From Armigeres subalbatus (taxonomy: Eukaryota > Arthropoda > Insecta > Diptera > Culicidae): a stretch of DNA of 64,000 bases. The notes under the pieces were generated by a model. The model had not been told where the DNA came from, did no database searches, and saw nothing but the letters and a program-made list of their open reading frames with translations. Made by a program: the position numbers and the translations under genes. How positions within the stretch are numbered: the first letter of the stretch is position 1; each line of letters begins with the position of its first letter. Below, piece after piece: positions 21,936 through 33,224 of the stretch. Location of the stretch: contig NC_085140.1 in NCBI RefSeq assembly GCF_024139115.2, positions 103,676,988-103,740,987 on the forward strand, written 5' to 3'.

Positions 21936-22582
21936 AAGTCGTTACAATGCAAATATTTTTTGTAAGGGAGAATGATCTAAAATGCACCCATGGGAAAAAT
22001 AGCCCAACGAAATCGTTTACACTACATTTTTTGAGCGAATTTTTCTATTACCTACACACTTAAATTTTGCCACCGATCTTGGCTGTGCAAATCTCGATTA
22101 AAGTTCATTCGACAAAATTAACGTAGGATAACGGCGGCTCTTTTGACTGCCACGACGAATAAACGTTTCTTTCACCTGATATATGCGCAGAAGTTACTAA
22201 CTAAGCACTTGGCTGTGCAGATCTCGGTAAAAGAATAACATTATACAATTACTTACTGTTTAACATTAACTATTCAGTACCGAGTAGTAAGTAAGAAATA
22301 AGAAAAAATCGCTCAAGCTTTTTTTCCTATCCAAATGAAATTCTTCTGAAGTTCTTATGAATTTCCGAAGGAAGGTGTCCTAACTTTCCAGAGGACTTTG
22401 GACCTTGGAAATACAGAAAAAAAAGTCTATGGAGGATGAAAATAATTTATTGTCTCTAACAATTTTGGAAAATCCAAAAAATATCAAGTGAAAAGAAATC
22501 CCGTATTCCTGAACAATAAACCTGAACGACTGTTTTTAATTTTAGGGGCAGTTCAAATGCAAATTAAAACTAGAATAATGTT
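21936..22582. other. Unassigned stretch with a short direct repeat
   Basis: CTTGGCTGTGCAAATCTCG at about 22078 and CTTGGCTGTGCAGATCTCG at about 22207 are direct repeats. No gene was recognised. Confidence 0.45.
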
Positions 22583-23929
22583 TTACTTACTTACTTATGG
22601 ATCCTGTACACCTCCGGTGGTGCAAAGGGCCGACTTGAAAGATCTCCATCCTGAGTTATCGCTTTAACCTGTTGCCAGGTTAGATTTCGGTCGATTTCTA
22701 TTATTTCTTTATTGAGGCTTCGCCGCCATGAGCCCCTGGGTCTGCCTCTGCTGTGATGTCCCGCTGGGTTCCAGTCTAATGCTTGTTTACAGATTTCGTT
22801 TCCGCCCCTACGTAGAGTGTGGCCGACCCAGCCCCACTTTCAATCCCGAATTTCTGTTGCTATCGGACTCTGGTGACAACGACGATGGAACTCGTTGTTA
22901 GAGATCCAGTTGTGAGACCACCAGGCCCGAATTATATACCGCAGGCATCTGTTAATGAACACCTGCAGCCGTTGAGTGTTCTCCACTGATACACACCATG
23001 CTTCGCTAGCGTATAACAGCACAGATTTTACGTTAGAGTTGAAAATTCGTGTTTTGGTGCGTTCACTTATTGGCCTGTTTTCCAAATATCTCTCAAACTC
23101 GCAAAGCCAGTCCTTGCTTTCTTGATCCGTGCGCCTATGTCGATCTTGGTACCGCCGTCTGCCGCAATTTGGTCGCCAATATATTGGAAGCTTTCAACAT
23201 TCTCCACTGATTGCCCGGCTACTGTGAAACTGGAAGGGGTCACCGTGCTTACATCCAACCATTTGGTTTTGTTGACGTTGATGACTAAACCTGCCGAAGA
23301 GGAGCGCTCGGTAAGATCGTTAAGCTTACTCTGCATATCAGAGCGCCGTTGAGCGAGGAGTGCAACGTTATCAACCAATTCAAAGTCGTTTAGGTGCTCC
23401 ATGGTTATAGGATGCCATAGCAGCCCGCGGTTTGGTTCACGGTCAATCGCACCTACGATGAGGAACAGTAACGGTGATAGAATACATCCTTACCTCACAC
23501 CAGCTACGACCCGGAGCTGAGCATTCGTAGTGAATGTATACATGAAATCTTCACACAGTTTTGCACACCATCCTCCGTTGCTTTGATCAGTCTGATAAGC
23601 TTCCCAGGGAAGCTGTTCTCGTTCATAATTTTCCATAGCTCTACGCGGTCTGTACTGTCGTATGCCGCCTTGAAGATGGTGCGTTGGGATCTGGTATTCA
23701 CGGCCTTTTTGAAGGATTTGCCGTACCGCAAAGATCTGGTCCATTGTCGACCAGCCGTCAACGAAGTCAGCTTGATAACTTCCCACGAACTCATTCACTA
23801 ATAGTGACAGACGACGGAAGATGATCTGGGATATCTCTTTGTAGGCGACATTAGGGATGGTGATCATTCGAAAGTTCTCACACTTCAGCTTGTCGCCTTT
23901 CTTGTAGATGGGGCATATAACCCCTTCCT
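22583..23929 (-). pseudogene. RTE-B LINE, RT C-terminal half and 3' end
   Basis: The 3' end is a (TAAG)n tail at 22583-22597. Upstream, on the minus strand, are the segments HKWxxxPP, RGRPRGSWRRSLNKEI, CKQALDWNPAGH, RYIIRAWWSHNWISNNEFHR, NVKSVLLYASEAWC, GGTKIDIGARIKKARTGFAS and VINVNKTKWLDV. The RT core part NVAYKEISQIIFRRLSLLVN..FVGSYQADF is at about 23690-23850. The catalytic FADD equivalent reads LVDN, so the copy is dead; several frameshifts agree. A SINE sits at the 5' side. Confidence 0.88.
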
Positions 23930-24206
23930 CAGCCTAGCGGTAAGATGCGCGGCTATAAAGCGAGACCATGCTGAGGGTGACTGGGTTCGATTCCCGATGC
24001 CGGTCTAGGCAATTTTCGAATTGGAAATTGTCTCGACTTCCCTGGGCATAAACGTATCATCGTGTTAGCCTCATGATAAACGAAAGCAAAAATGGTAACT
24101 TGGCTTAGAAACCTCGCGGTTAATAACTGTGGAAGTACTGAATGAACACTAAGCAGCGAGGTGGCAATGTCCCAGTGGAGGATGTAATGCCAAGAAAAAG
24201 AAGAAG
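23930..24206 (+). mobile_element. Feilai-like tRNA-derived SINE inside RTE-B
   Basis: Begins CAGCCTAGCGGTAAGATGCG (box A region), has box B GGGTTCGATTCCC at 23983-23995, then CCCTGGGCATAAACGTATCA, ATAACTGTGGAAGTACTGAA and a final GATGTAATGCCAAGAAAAAG tail. It lies in the opposite orientation to the host LINE. Near full length when compared with 50490-50772. Confidence 0.85.
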
Positions 24207-24335
24207 AACTGTTCCATCTCCTCGCAGTACCCAGTTTCTTCTTTAAAAAGGCGGGTCTGCTGTCTCCGCTTCCGTCTATAACGTTCCAGGTTTTGCCGGG
24301 TACCTTGTTGCAGCGTGACCGCCGCACAACTGCTA
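24207..24335 (-). pseudogene. RTE-B linker piece beyond the SINE
   Basis: On the minus strand it corresponds to the RRKRRQQTRLF..E linker of 15080-15150 (GACGGAAGCGGAGACAGCAG). The part of the LINE expected between this and 23929 is deleted. Confidence 0.7.
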
Positions 24336-24479
24336 CTTTATGGTATACTAATATAAAATGCAATTGTCATTATTGTAGAATTTGAGCTAATATGATCTGT
24401 ATACGGCTTCGAATTTAAGATAATCCATTTAAATAAACTAAGTGAAAATGTTGGCATACCTCATGAAACTTTTGTTTTA

Positions 24480-25095
24480 CCTTTGAATTCCCTCTTAAAA
24501 TATCCTTTGAGTAAATGTTTACACTCTAATCCGTCATCTACATGCTGTTTCAGCTGGGATGGTTGCAAATACTGTGTTTGATGAACAGATTCACAATTTT
24601 CTTCTGAATTTCATTATAATCATGCACCAATAAAATATGTTTCCCCTTCAGATCCCCTCCAGAAACATTTCCTGAGTAAATATTTACACTATTCTCTATC
24701 ATCTAAAGGCTATTTCAGCTGCGACCATCTGCGACCAAGCAAATGGTAAACAAATAACTTTTCTATGTTTCTTCGACGGAAAAACAATTTTCTTCTAAAT
24801 TTTGTTATCTTCATCCTCCAAGAAACTATATTTCCCCTTCAAATCCGCTCCAGAAACATCCTCTGAGTAATTATTTACACTCCTATCTTTCATCTAAAGG
24901 CTATTTCAACTGCCACGGTCCACGAGAAAGCTAAGGGTAAACAAATAACAAAATTATGTTTGTTTAACAGATATCATACTTTCTGCTCAATTTAACCGTG
25001 TACCGCTTCAATTTCTTTTTGAATATCCTTTAAGTGTATTCATACTTCTGACTGCTGCCTAAATGACATTTCAGTTACCACAGTCTGCGACTGAG
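24480..25095. repeat. Diverged tandem repeat, unit about 165-190 bp, four units
   Basis: The block TCCTTTGAGTAAATGTTTACAC and its variants recur at about 24509, 24674, 24865 and 25032. Each is followed by TCATCTAAAGGCTATTTCAG and later by GTAAACAAATAAC and TTTCCCCTTCAAATCC. Units differ enough to be old. No reading frame is maintained. Confidence 0.75.
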
Positions 25096-25560
25096 CTTGG
25101 AAATAAGTAATCGATGGTAAAAAATTACCAAAATTGATGAACACGAGTATTATGTTTTCTTTAGCATGGTCAACTTTATGAGACTGAAAAGCAAGTTGTG
25201 TTCGACGTGGAATCATATCCTTTTGTTTTCTAATAAGAATTGACCTGATCGCACCATGGGTCTTAAAGTTATGGCAAAAATACAATTATTTCATATGCAC
25301 TAGAAAGGCATTAACACCGCTAGGTAGATTAATCAGGTTTATTTTCGTTTACTACTTTCACAATAACAAGCATCTTCCCACCCACGCATCTTCCTCAAGA
25401 ATGTAAATTGAACGTTGTTTGTTGGATTTTTGCATATAATACTGAAATCGGCTCCGTAAAGTATGATATTGACTGAGCCTACCAAATAATTTAAAAATAG
25501 GCTTTTTAACCCGAAAAATACTAATAGTACACCATTTTACCGTATAACTTTCGTAATTTA
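25096..25560. other. Unassigned stretch with a T-tract element 3' fragment
   Basis: 25300-25345 (GAAAGGCATTAACACCGCTA, AGATTAATCAGGTTTA) matches the 3' end of the T-tract element. The rest is unassigned. Confidence 0.5.
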
Positions 25561-25569
25561 TATTTATGA

Positions 25570-25845
25570 CCGCCCTTCTAGGGGAATGGAACCACTGTAC
25601 CCGCGCTGCGTACTTCTCCAGAATCTGTCTGCATTCTTCGTCGAACCAATTGTTCTGCCGATTTCAAGCTCAGCCTCTTCCGGCAACGCTGCCTCGAGAT
25701 GCTGCGCGTATGCAGGGGCGACATCAGGTTGCTTTAGTCGCTCTAGGTCGTACCGCGGCGGTCGTCGGTCTCGTCGGTACCGAACATTGTTGATGACGGT
25801 TAGTTTTGGGCGCAGTTTAACTACCGACGAACCGACGTGTCACTG
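25570..25845 (-). pseudogene. RTE-B endonuclease/linker fragment
   Basis: On the minus strand it matches 14770-15050 of RTE-B (KLRPKL.., DLERLKQPDVA, AQHLEAALPEE..ELEI). It ends abruptly next to a 3' fragment in the opposite orientation. Confidence 0.8.
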
Positions 25846-25884
25846 GCGTCCTCTGATTGTCCCACACTTTTTAACGGTCATTCG

Positions 25885-26145
25885 CTTCTGGGCGGCCACG
25901 CTCTACGTAGGGGCAGAAACGAAATCTGTAAACAAGCATTAGACTGGAACTCAGCGGGACATCGCAGCAGAGGCAGACCCAGAGGCTCATGGCGGCGAAG
26001 TCTCAATAAAAAAATAAAAGAAGTCGACCGAAATCTAACCTGGCAACAGGTTAAAGCGATAGCCGGGCAACGCTCAGGATGGAGATCTTTCAAGTCTGCC
26101 CTTTGCACCACCGGAGGTGTACAGGATCCATAAGTAAGTAAGTAA
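25885..26145 (+). pseudogene. RTE-B 3' end, plus orientation
   Basis: Encodes FWAATLYVGAETKSVNKH-type tail in one frame, and SRGRPRGSWRRSLNKKIKEV with NLTWQQVKAIAG in another, ending in a TAAGTAAGTAAG tail at 26131-26145. The 3' end sits head to head with minus-strand pieces of the same family. Confidence 0.85.
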
Positions 26146-26304
26146 GCTTCTGCGGGCGATCGCTCCCGTAGAATGAGCTAAGACACAACCCCGCTGCAAT
26201 GTTAATACACGTAGGTTGGTGGCTGAGCTACGAAAACTTCGCGAGCCATTATGGGGGTGGCGGTAGTGTTCGATGATTTTTCATCATGGAAATTTGAATT
26301 CTTT

Positions 26305-26850
26305 TCTATAGGGTGACACGTCGGTTGGTCGGTGGTTTAACCATCACCAGATAGTGGTCAGAGTCGATGTTAGCGCCACGATATGACCTGACGTGGACGT
26401 GGTCGATTTGTGATTCTGTCTGTAGTGGTGATCTCCAGGTGTACCGATACGGAAGGCTGTGTTGGAAGAAGGTGCTGCGAATGGCCATATTCTTGGAGGC
26501 GGCGAAATCAATTAGTCGTAGGCCGTTTTCGTTCGTCAGCTGGTGAGCGCTGAACTTCCCAATAGTCGGTCTAAACTTGAGCAACCTGAGCATTCAAATC
26601 TCTTTTGATGATTTTGACGTCGTGGCTTGCATCCTTATCATCATCAGTGCTTCCGGAGTGTGGGCTATGGACGTTGATTATGCTGAAGTTGAAGAACCAG
26701 CCTTTGATCCTCAACCTGCACATTCTCTCATTGATCGACCACCACCCGATCACGGGCCTTTGCATATCACCCATCACTATGGAAACTGTTCCCTCCTATC
26801 AGGCCACATGTTCTCTTCTTATATAGACAGGGCTGATGCATGCTTTGAAA
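26305..26850 (-). pseudogene. RTE-B endonuclease domain fragment
   Basis: Minus strand: VIGWWSINERMCRLRIKGWF, FNFSIINVHSPHSG, HDVKIIKRDLNAQV, then RPTIGKFSAHQLTNENGLRL, STFFQHSLPYRYTWRSPLQ and ANIDSDHYLVMVK. The GDxNAQ catalytic motif is changed to RDLNAQ and frames are broken. Confidence 0.85.
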
Positions 26851-26984
26851 TAAAGAATCAAAGAGAGGAAAAACGCATGATTTTTTGATAAGGATTCAAT
26901 TTCGCTTGCTTTAAACGTCGCAAATGCATACTTTCAAAGAAGCGATAACATCTTTCCTTGCCTTATCCGAGCAATTGTCTCAAT

Positions 26985-27723
26985 TAGAGATGTCGTAAAA
27001 TCCCGATTAATCGATTAGTTACTAATCGATTACTCTTGATTCTTGTCGATTATTGAATCGATTAATCATTGTATAGTAATCGATTCAAAATTAATCGATT
27101 ATCACAACGATGAATCGATTAATCGAAATAATCAATTAATTTTCGACATCCTTATGATGTCGTAAAATTCTGATTAATCGATTAGTAACTAATCGATTAC
27201 TCACGATCAGTGTTGGTAAAAACTCAAAATCTCAAAACTCATGGATGATTCAAATCAAGCGTGAGTTGAAACGCACCCAACTCAGCACCTAAAAACTCAT
27301 GGATGAGTTGAATCATCCATTTGTATCATCGTAGGTTTTCTTTTGTTCTCTTTCGTTAAAAGCAGTGAATTGACGTTTGTCGTATAAAATATTAGACACT
27401 CTTTTATGCATAAGCGAAAAATTGCCCGCAAATTGATTTCAAATGCGTTTTTAAACCGAAATGATTTTTTGGCAAATGAGTGAAATGATGCGTTTTAGCA
27501 TGAAAAATTCAAGCGTGATGCATTCCTTTAAAATCGCAGACGATTTCGATCACACGGAAGCGCTTGTTGATTGAGATTTATGAGTGATTTTACCAACACT
27601 GCTCACGATTCCTCTCGATAATTGAATCGATTAATCGTTGGGTAATAATCGATTCAACATTAATCGATTATCACAACGATGAATCGATTAATCGAAGTAA
27701 TCGATTAATTTGCGACATCTCTA
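26985..27723. mobile_element. hAT-type MITE made of TAATCGATTA palindromes, tandem dimer, 8 bp duplication
   Basis: Termini TAGAGATGTCG and CGACATCTCTA. Perfect duplication GTCTCAAT at 26977-26984 and 27724-27731. The body is packed with ATTAATCGATTA-type palindromes. An internal junction at about 27145-27165 joins a right end (TTTCGACATCC) to a left end (GATGTCGTAAAATTC), so the copy is a head-to-tail dimer. It also hosts a second hAT MITE. Confidence 0.88.
27208..27601. mobile_element. hAT-type MITE nested in 26985-27723
   Basis: Termini CAGTGTTGGTAAAA and TTTTACCAACACTG, 394 bp. Perfect 8 bp duplication CTCACGAT (27200-27207 and 27602-27609). Contains repeated AACTCATGGATGA motifs near both ends. 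Confidence 0.93.
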
Positions 27724-28137
27724 GTCTCAATTGAACAAATGAATCATATTCTCCCTGGTGTTACACCGGGCAAATGCATTATTTGAAAAAAAAAACCGAT
27801 TAATCCACCAAGCGGTGATGGTGCCTTTCACGTGCAAAAAAGTAATCAATGTAGCCTTTACGCTTACACCTCGATGATGTACAAGAAAGGCAAAACAGTT
27901 ACACCGTAATGTTATGATAGAAAATGTACACTAGTAGACTGCGCTGCCAAAAGTTTCTCGAATTTCCTATGTTCGAATTTTGACTTTCGGACAACTTCAT
28001 AGTACTATGAAACTGAACGAAGAGCATACTTACGCCTAAATGCGTGCAACACGAGCATCTTCATAGTACGATGAAACTCTTAATGGGAGCAAGCCACGGA
28101 TCAACTTTAAAAATATTCATAGATGCAAGGCATTTTT

Positions 28138-28686
28138 GCCTTTCTCGTACAACAAAGTTGTACCAGAAGGCTATAATTTCACTCCAAAAGCCAAATTTTG
28201 ATAGACGGCTCGGAGACCCATAGTGTTATATACCAATCGACTCAGCTCGAAATACTGAGCACATGTCTGACTGTGTGTGTGTGTGTGTGTGTGTAGCCCC
28301 GGGAATTTTTTATTGTTAAACACGTTTCATATAGAAGGACTTGACCGATTCGAGTGCAACTAGTTTCATTCGACGGAGAAACTTTCCTAGTTGGACACTT
28401 TTGTTTTTTTTTGCTAATATCTCATGCGGTTTGAATAATATTTCTATTTTTCTTTTATCAAATACGCTGTGTACATGCACATTTTAAATCATTAATCAAT
28501 TTAGCCGTGACGCAATCCATTACTCTCATAGTTGAGTTATTTTTAAGCAGCGTGATATAATCGCATCAAAGCTATTAACCGCCTAAATGTAGGCAATTTA
28601 CGTTGCATTTACCATACTAATTCGAATTCAACACATTGAATCGAGAAAGGCATAATCACCACTGGTGGATAAATTTGGGTTTTTTT
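28138..28686 (+). mobile_element. T-tract element, copy 3, nested in copy 2
   Basis: Begins GCCTTTCTCGTACAACAAAG right after a T run and ends CGAGAAAGGCATAATCACCA..GGGTTTTTTT. It entered the T run of its own family (between GCATTTTT and ATAACACATTATTG). Contains a (GT)n run at about 28273-28295. Confidence 0.8.
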
Positions 28687-28724
28687 ATAACACATTATTG
28701 TTCTATGCGACTATGTCTCATCAC

Positions 28725-29578
28725 CAGGGTTGCCACATATACAGATTTTTCTGTATTTTACAGATTTCTGAAGAAGGCTGTGACCAAGAATCTGTATATA
28801 CAGATATACAGATTGTTGACAAATTTTTCTTGAGGATTTTAGTTTTGATGATTCTTAAATTCGATCAGATTATGATCCGGAAAATGTTCAGATTATATTT
28901 TAATACATGTGGTTTCGGAAATCGCTCTAAAATAATACTAAAGAATCAGGTCTAACTGTCATTGATCATATCTGAAATGCTTTGAAACAGTTTATCAGTG
29001 CTTCTTTTCAGTGTGGCTGAAGATTAGTCCAATAAAGTGACCCGTAACGCTGGGTAGACACCTTTACGTGGTGTGTTACGGCTGGACATTGCCAGCTACA
29101 GGCAAATCCTGACCCAACGAATACCTTCCTAATTATTTAACTCCGTGATACTTATGAGGGTGTCGCTAAGTCGGTGGCCTCTCGTTAAGTATGTACCACA
29201 TCAACACTTCCTTCCTCTCCCAAGTTACGGTGAAGATGGGCTTGGCCAAGACTAGTAATCCTCATGCTTTTGCTATTTTTGCTTAAGACTGGAAGCAAGC
29301 TTATGGCTATAATGGATTCTTGACATATGTTATTAATAAATGATCAATTATTAAACCTTGAGAAAGCAAACATTGTTGCTTGTATTCCTTTATTTGTAAT
29401 CCTTGGAAAAAATGTGCAAAAAATTTGCTAAATATTGACATTTCTGACACGTCTTTCAAAACTAACTTTATTAAAGACGACTTCGATTTGGTCCAGATGG
29501 ATACAGATTTTTTGACTTTGAGATACAGATATAAAGATTTTCTGGAGAAAAAATACAGATTTAAATGTGGCAACCCTG
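28725..29578. mobile_element. hAT-type element, CAGGGTTGCCA termini, 854 bp
   Basis: Termini CAGGGTTGCCACATATACAG and the complement of ATTTAAATGTGGCAACCCTG. Perfect 8 bp duplication CTCATCAC at 28717-28724 and 29579-29586. Subterminal TACAGAT motifs repeat near both ends. No transposase domain was recognised in the interior frames. Confidence 0.93.
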
Positions 29579-29967
29579 CTCATCACTATTTAAATATTAC
29601 CTATTTTTTGCAATTCGCAATTATTATAAAATTCAATAGTGATCAACAGCGTTTTAGTTTCTGTCGGATGCAACTTGTTGCAAAAAAATCGGTTAAGAGT
29701 TTCTATGTGAAAATTTGGCTAATGTTTTTTATGGCATTTTGTGCACACGCATACAAAAACACGCACACACGGACTGGCAGACATTTGTTCAGCTCATCGA
29801 GCTGAGTCGAATGGTATATAACACTATGGGTCTCCGGGACTTCTATCAAAAGTTCGAATTTGGAGTGACATGATAGCCTTTCGGTACAACTTAGTTGTAC
29901 GAGAAAGGCAAAAATCATGGGGGTTGTGTACAAGACACGACCGCTCAACGTAAACTGTGTAGTAACC

Positions 29968-30290
29968 AAACCTATTCATATAAAAATGAATTTTTGTCTG
30001 TCTGTCCTTATAGACTCGGAAATTACTGAACCGATCGGCGTGAAAATTTGTATGTAAAGGTTTATTGGAACGGGAAAGGTTCTTATGATGGTTTGAGACC
30101 CCTCTCTCTTCTGGAAAGAGGGACTCCCATACAAATGAAGTACAAATTTCTACTTAAATCGAGAATTAATCTAGAAAATGGAATCCAAATTTGCAAATTT
30201 CGAACTGTCTTTTGAATAAATTGCAATTGTAAAAAATAGAATTATTCAATTTTAGGTGAAACGAAGTTCGTCGGCTCTTCCAGTATAGTA
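29968..30290 (+). mobile_element. Helitron-like non-autonomous repeat, copy 2
   Basis: Shares ATAAAAATGAATTT.TGTCT, ACTGAACCGATCGGCGTGA, GACCCCTCTC and CTCCCATACAAATGAA with 5316-5571, ending ACGAAGTTCGTCGGCTCTTC. Confidence 0.6.
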
Positions 30291-33215
30291 CCGTCGTTCA
30301 GGGTGACATTGGGTCTAGGGGGTAAGATTTGGCCAAAAACGAAAAATGTGTCTACTCCTAATATCCAAACGGTTCAAGTTTATATTTATATTCACGTCTA
30401 GTAAATCACAAAACAAATTCCAAGAACTAATTGTACTCGTACCATAATGCTTGGAATTTGAATGTTAATAAATAAACATGGGTCATATTTGGGTTTTATT
30501 AATAGGTCTATTCAATTTAAAAATATACTCATCGACCTTTCTCTGCACTATGCTCTTCAAATGAGAAATAATCAAAATCCAAAGAATCTGGACCATAGTG
30601 TTCGAATTTATCTAATCAAGAAATGTACAAAATATGACTGTTATAGATCCAACTCAAAAATTTTAATCTTAAAACGAACGCTTTCAACGTGCATTCAATG
30701 TACATCGCCACTCCTGAAGAACGGTGTGTTGAGCAAATCACAGATTTGAATAGTCGTCTACTGGAAATGGATACCAAAGCCTATTAAAAATAAAAAGTAT
30801 CGAAACATGTAAAATATTGTATTGATCTTTGAATTATTTATTTTTCTACGAGCAAAAATAACGAATTCGAAACGGACCCGACATAGGAATGGCAGCGAGG
30901 TGAGAGAAGCATGGCCCAGAGCGCAAGAGAGAACTATTTTTGCTTCGGAAACACCACAGTAGTAGTTAACACGAGAAATCCATTGAAGTTGTGTAAATAG
31001 CGGACATATTATAGAATAGGGGAGAGATCTATCATCGTCAGTGCAGCTTAACTACCAGAAGGAAGACACAGTATTGAATAGTTTATAGATAAATAACTGA
31101 AATTCTAAAATAGACGCATAAGACATGATATTATGTAAATGTAAGAATCTTATTAGGAAGAGTAACTCCTTTTGGTTAGCGGTACTAACGATCCAACAAT
31201 TCTAAAACATATACAACACACGTGATGTGAAGCGTTTCAGACACGATCTACTAATAGTGACACTTCATTTCTATATTCCACACAACTGATCCTAGTTTAT
31301 GTTTCGCTAGGCAATCTATTTCCTATATATCACTGTTAACACTGCATTGGTTCTGATTATTATTAGTTAATGTTGTTCACTCAAACGACGAGGACACGAG
31401 CAGCGATCGAAAGCAGCCAGCCGCCTCTGGATAGTAGTTTCAGGCCTAAAAACACTGGTTTTATATAGGAAACATACACATATTCATAAACAAGCAAGTA
31501 ATTCTCTAATCGAACGCGAAGCGATTACATAACGACGAGCAAAAGCTAAACGATAGATGTTAAGGAAGAGTGTACAGTCACGTGACGCGGGCCATGGAGC
31601 TCTCGCTCACGAGAGTATCCACTGCAACGCAAGTGAAGGTAGTCGAGTGTTGAACAGAAAATCGCGAGGAATGATAGAATAGGAACCGTAGCTGGATGGC
31701 AGCTGTTTCTCACGGAACGTTATGGATGTACAAAATCTAGATGAATATATAGAAGTTCGTTTCCGTTGATAATGTCCATTTGTTTACTGATGTCAAAGTG
31801 TGTAGCTTTGGACAACCAATACACAAACTTTCGGACCAAACGGGGCACTTTTAGAAGGTAAAACACGATACTGACAAAATAGAGAATATTTCTACGAGCA
31901 CTGATTTTGTTTCTCGATTATCCCACCTTAGCTAGATTCTTACTTTTACACTTGTCTCATTTCACAACCGAACCGATGACTGACAATACTGAAAAAAGTG
32001 AGATAATAATCCAATCAATCTGTGTCAGATTTTAGACTATACCCCCCACCCTTCAAACAGAACTTTCAGTATCGATCTTTTCTGTTAATTTAGAAAAAAA
32101 AACTTATAAGAACACACTAACGAATGCTAACGTTTTATGGAAATAAAAGGCTTTAAAACCTATTCAAATACATACACAGAATGATAGTGAACCAAATCCG
32201 TAGTCGAACTTATAAAGATGTATTCGTCCATAAACCATACCAATTATACTCTTAGCTGGGACATTATTATGAAATTTATCAATATGTACTGTCAATCTTC
32301 AGAGTAACTCATTAGAAAAGATCACTAATATACAAGAATTAAATTAATTAAAAAGAAAAATATACATTGCATGCATTACACGAGAATCTCGAAAACCTTC
32401 CGCACTATATGAAGCAGCAAACCCAAACAAGCTTCAATCATAATGAACGTCAACACTTTGTTTTGTAAATTTGCTAGAAAATTGTGATTTGTAACTTTAC
32501 GGAATCGAAAGCGTGGTGTTCTGTAACCATATTTTAGCATGAATCAAAAGTAAAAGTACAGGAATTAAATCGCTTAAATGCATCGCAGCACACCCCCCAC
32601 CAATCTCGACATGGGCACAACGCGACTGATTTAAGTTTCGCTGTGTCGTTTTTGTATAAATTTGCCGTAGGAACTGTAGATAGTGGAATCTATAGATTGG
32701 CGCAAGCGTATTCGTTCTCACTTAGCGAACTGTAAAAATTGGTTCCAAATAGTCATGGCGATTCCCATATTTGTGTGGTGAGTTGCGATAGAAAGGCGTC
32801 CGCTCAACTATATATTCCAGTAACTAGAGTAAAAACTGCTGACGACGATAGCGCCATCTGCCGGCTATGTAAATCGATAAATAAGTTACTAAGTGAGCAT
32901 GAGAAACCTAATGCTAATACGATGGAAATAATTTGAGTGTAGCAGAAGTCATAAAATATACACATCTATAAAGACATGATAGGTGTTTATGATGGCATCC
33001 GAAAATATCCATGTGTTTAATCTTTGTTGTATCTCTCAATATTGTCCATTCCAGATCTCGAAGGACTCTTGATTATGTTATTCATTGATTACAACAACCA
33101 GTGTGGGAATATTTCAAAGTCAATGCAGTGGGAGTACCTCTTCGAACTTTTGCGTTAATTGAGGTATCCCTATTTTTTCTGTAAATGAGAGGCTCCAATT
33201 CAAAGTAAATTAATG
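30291..33215. other. Repeat-poor 2.9 kb without a recognised gene
   Basis: This is the longest stretch of the window in which I find no repeat partner, except possibly the first 150 bases. No frame above 95 codons and no family is seen. It could be intronic, intergenic or a long UTR of a gene outside the window. Confidence 0.45.
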
Positions 33216-33224
33216 CATCAAGCT

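Larger units (their letters stand above)
27786..29914 (-). mobile_element. T-tract element, copy 2, interrupted by two insertions
   Basis: The host reads 27786-28132, 28687-28724 and 29587-29914 in minus orientation and aligns block by block with 19482-20208. It is split by another T-tract copy at 28138-28686 and by a hAT element at 28725-29578. A runs (T runs on the element strand) flank it on both sides. Confidence 0.8.
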
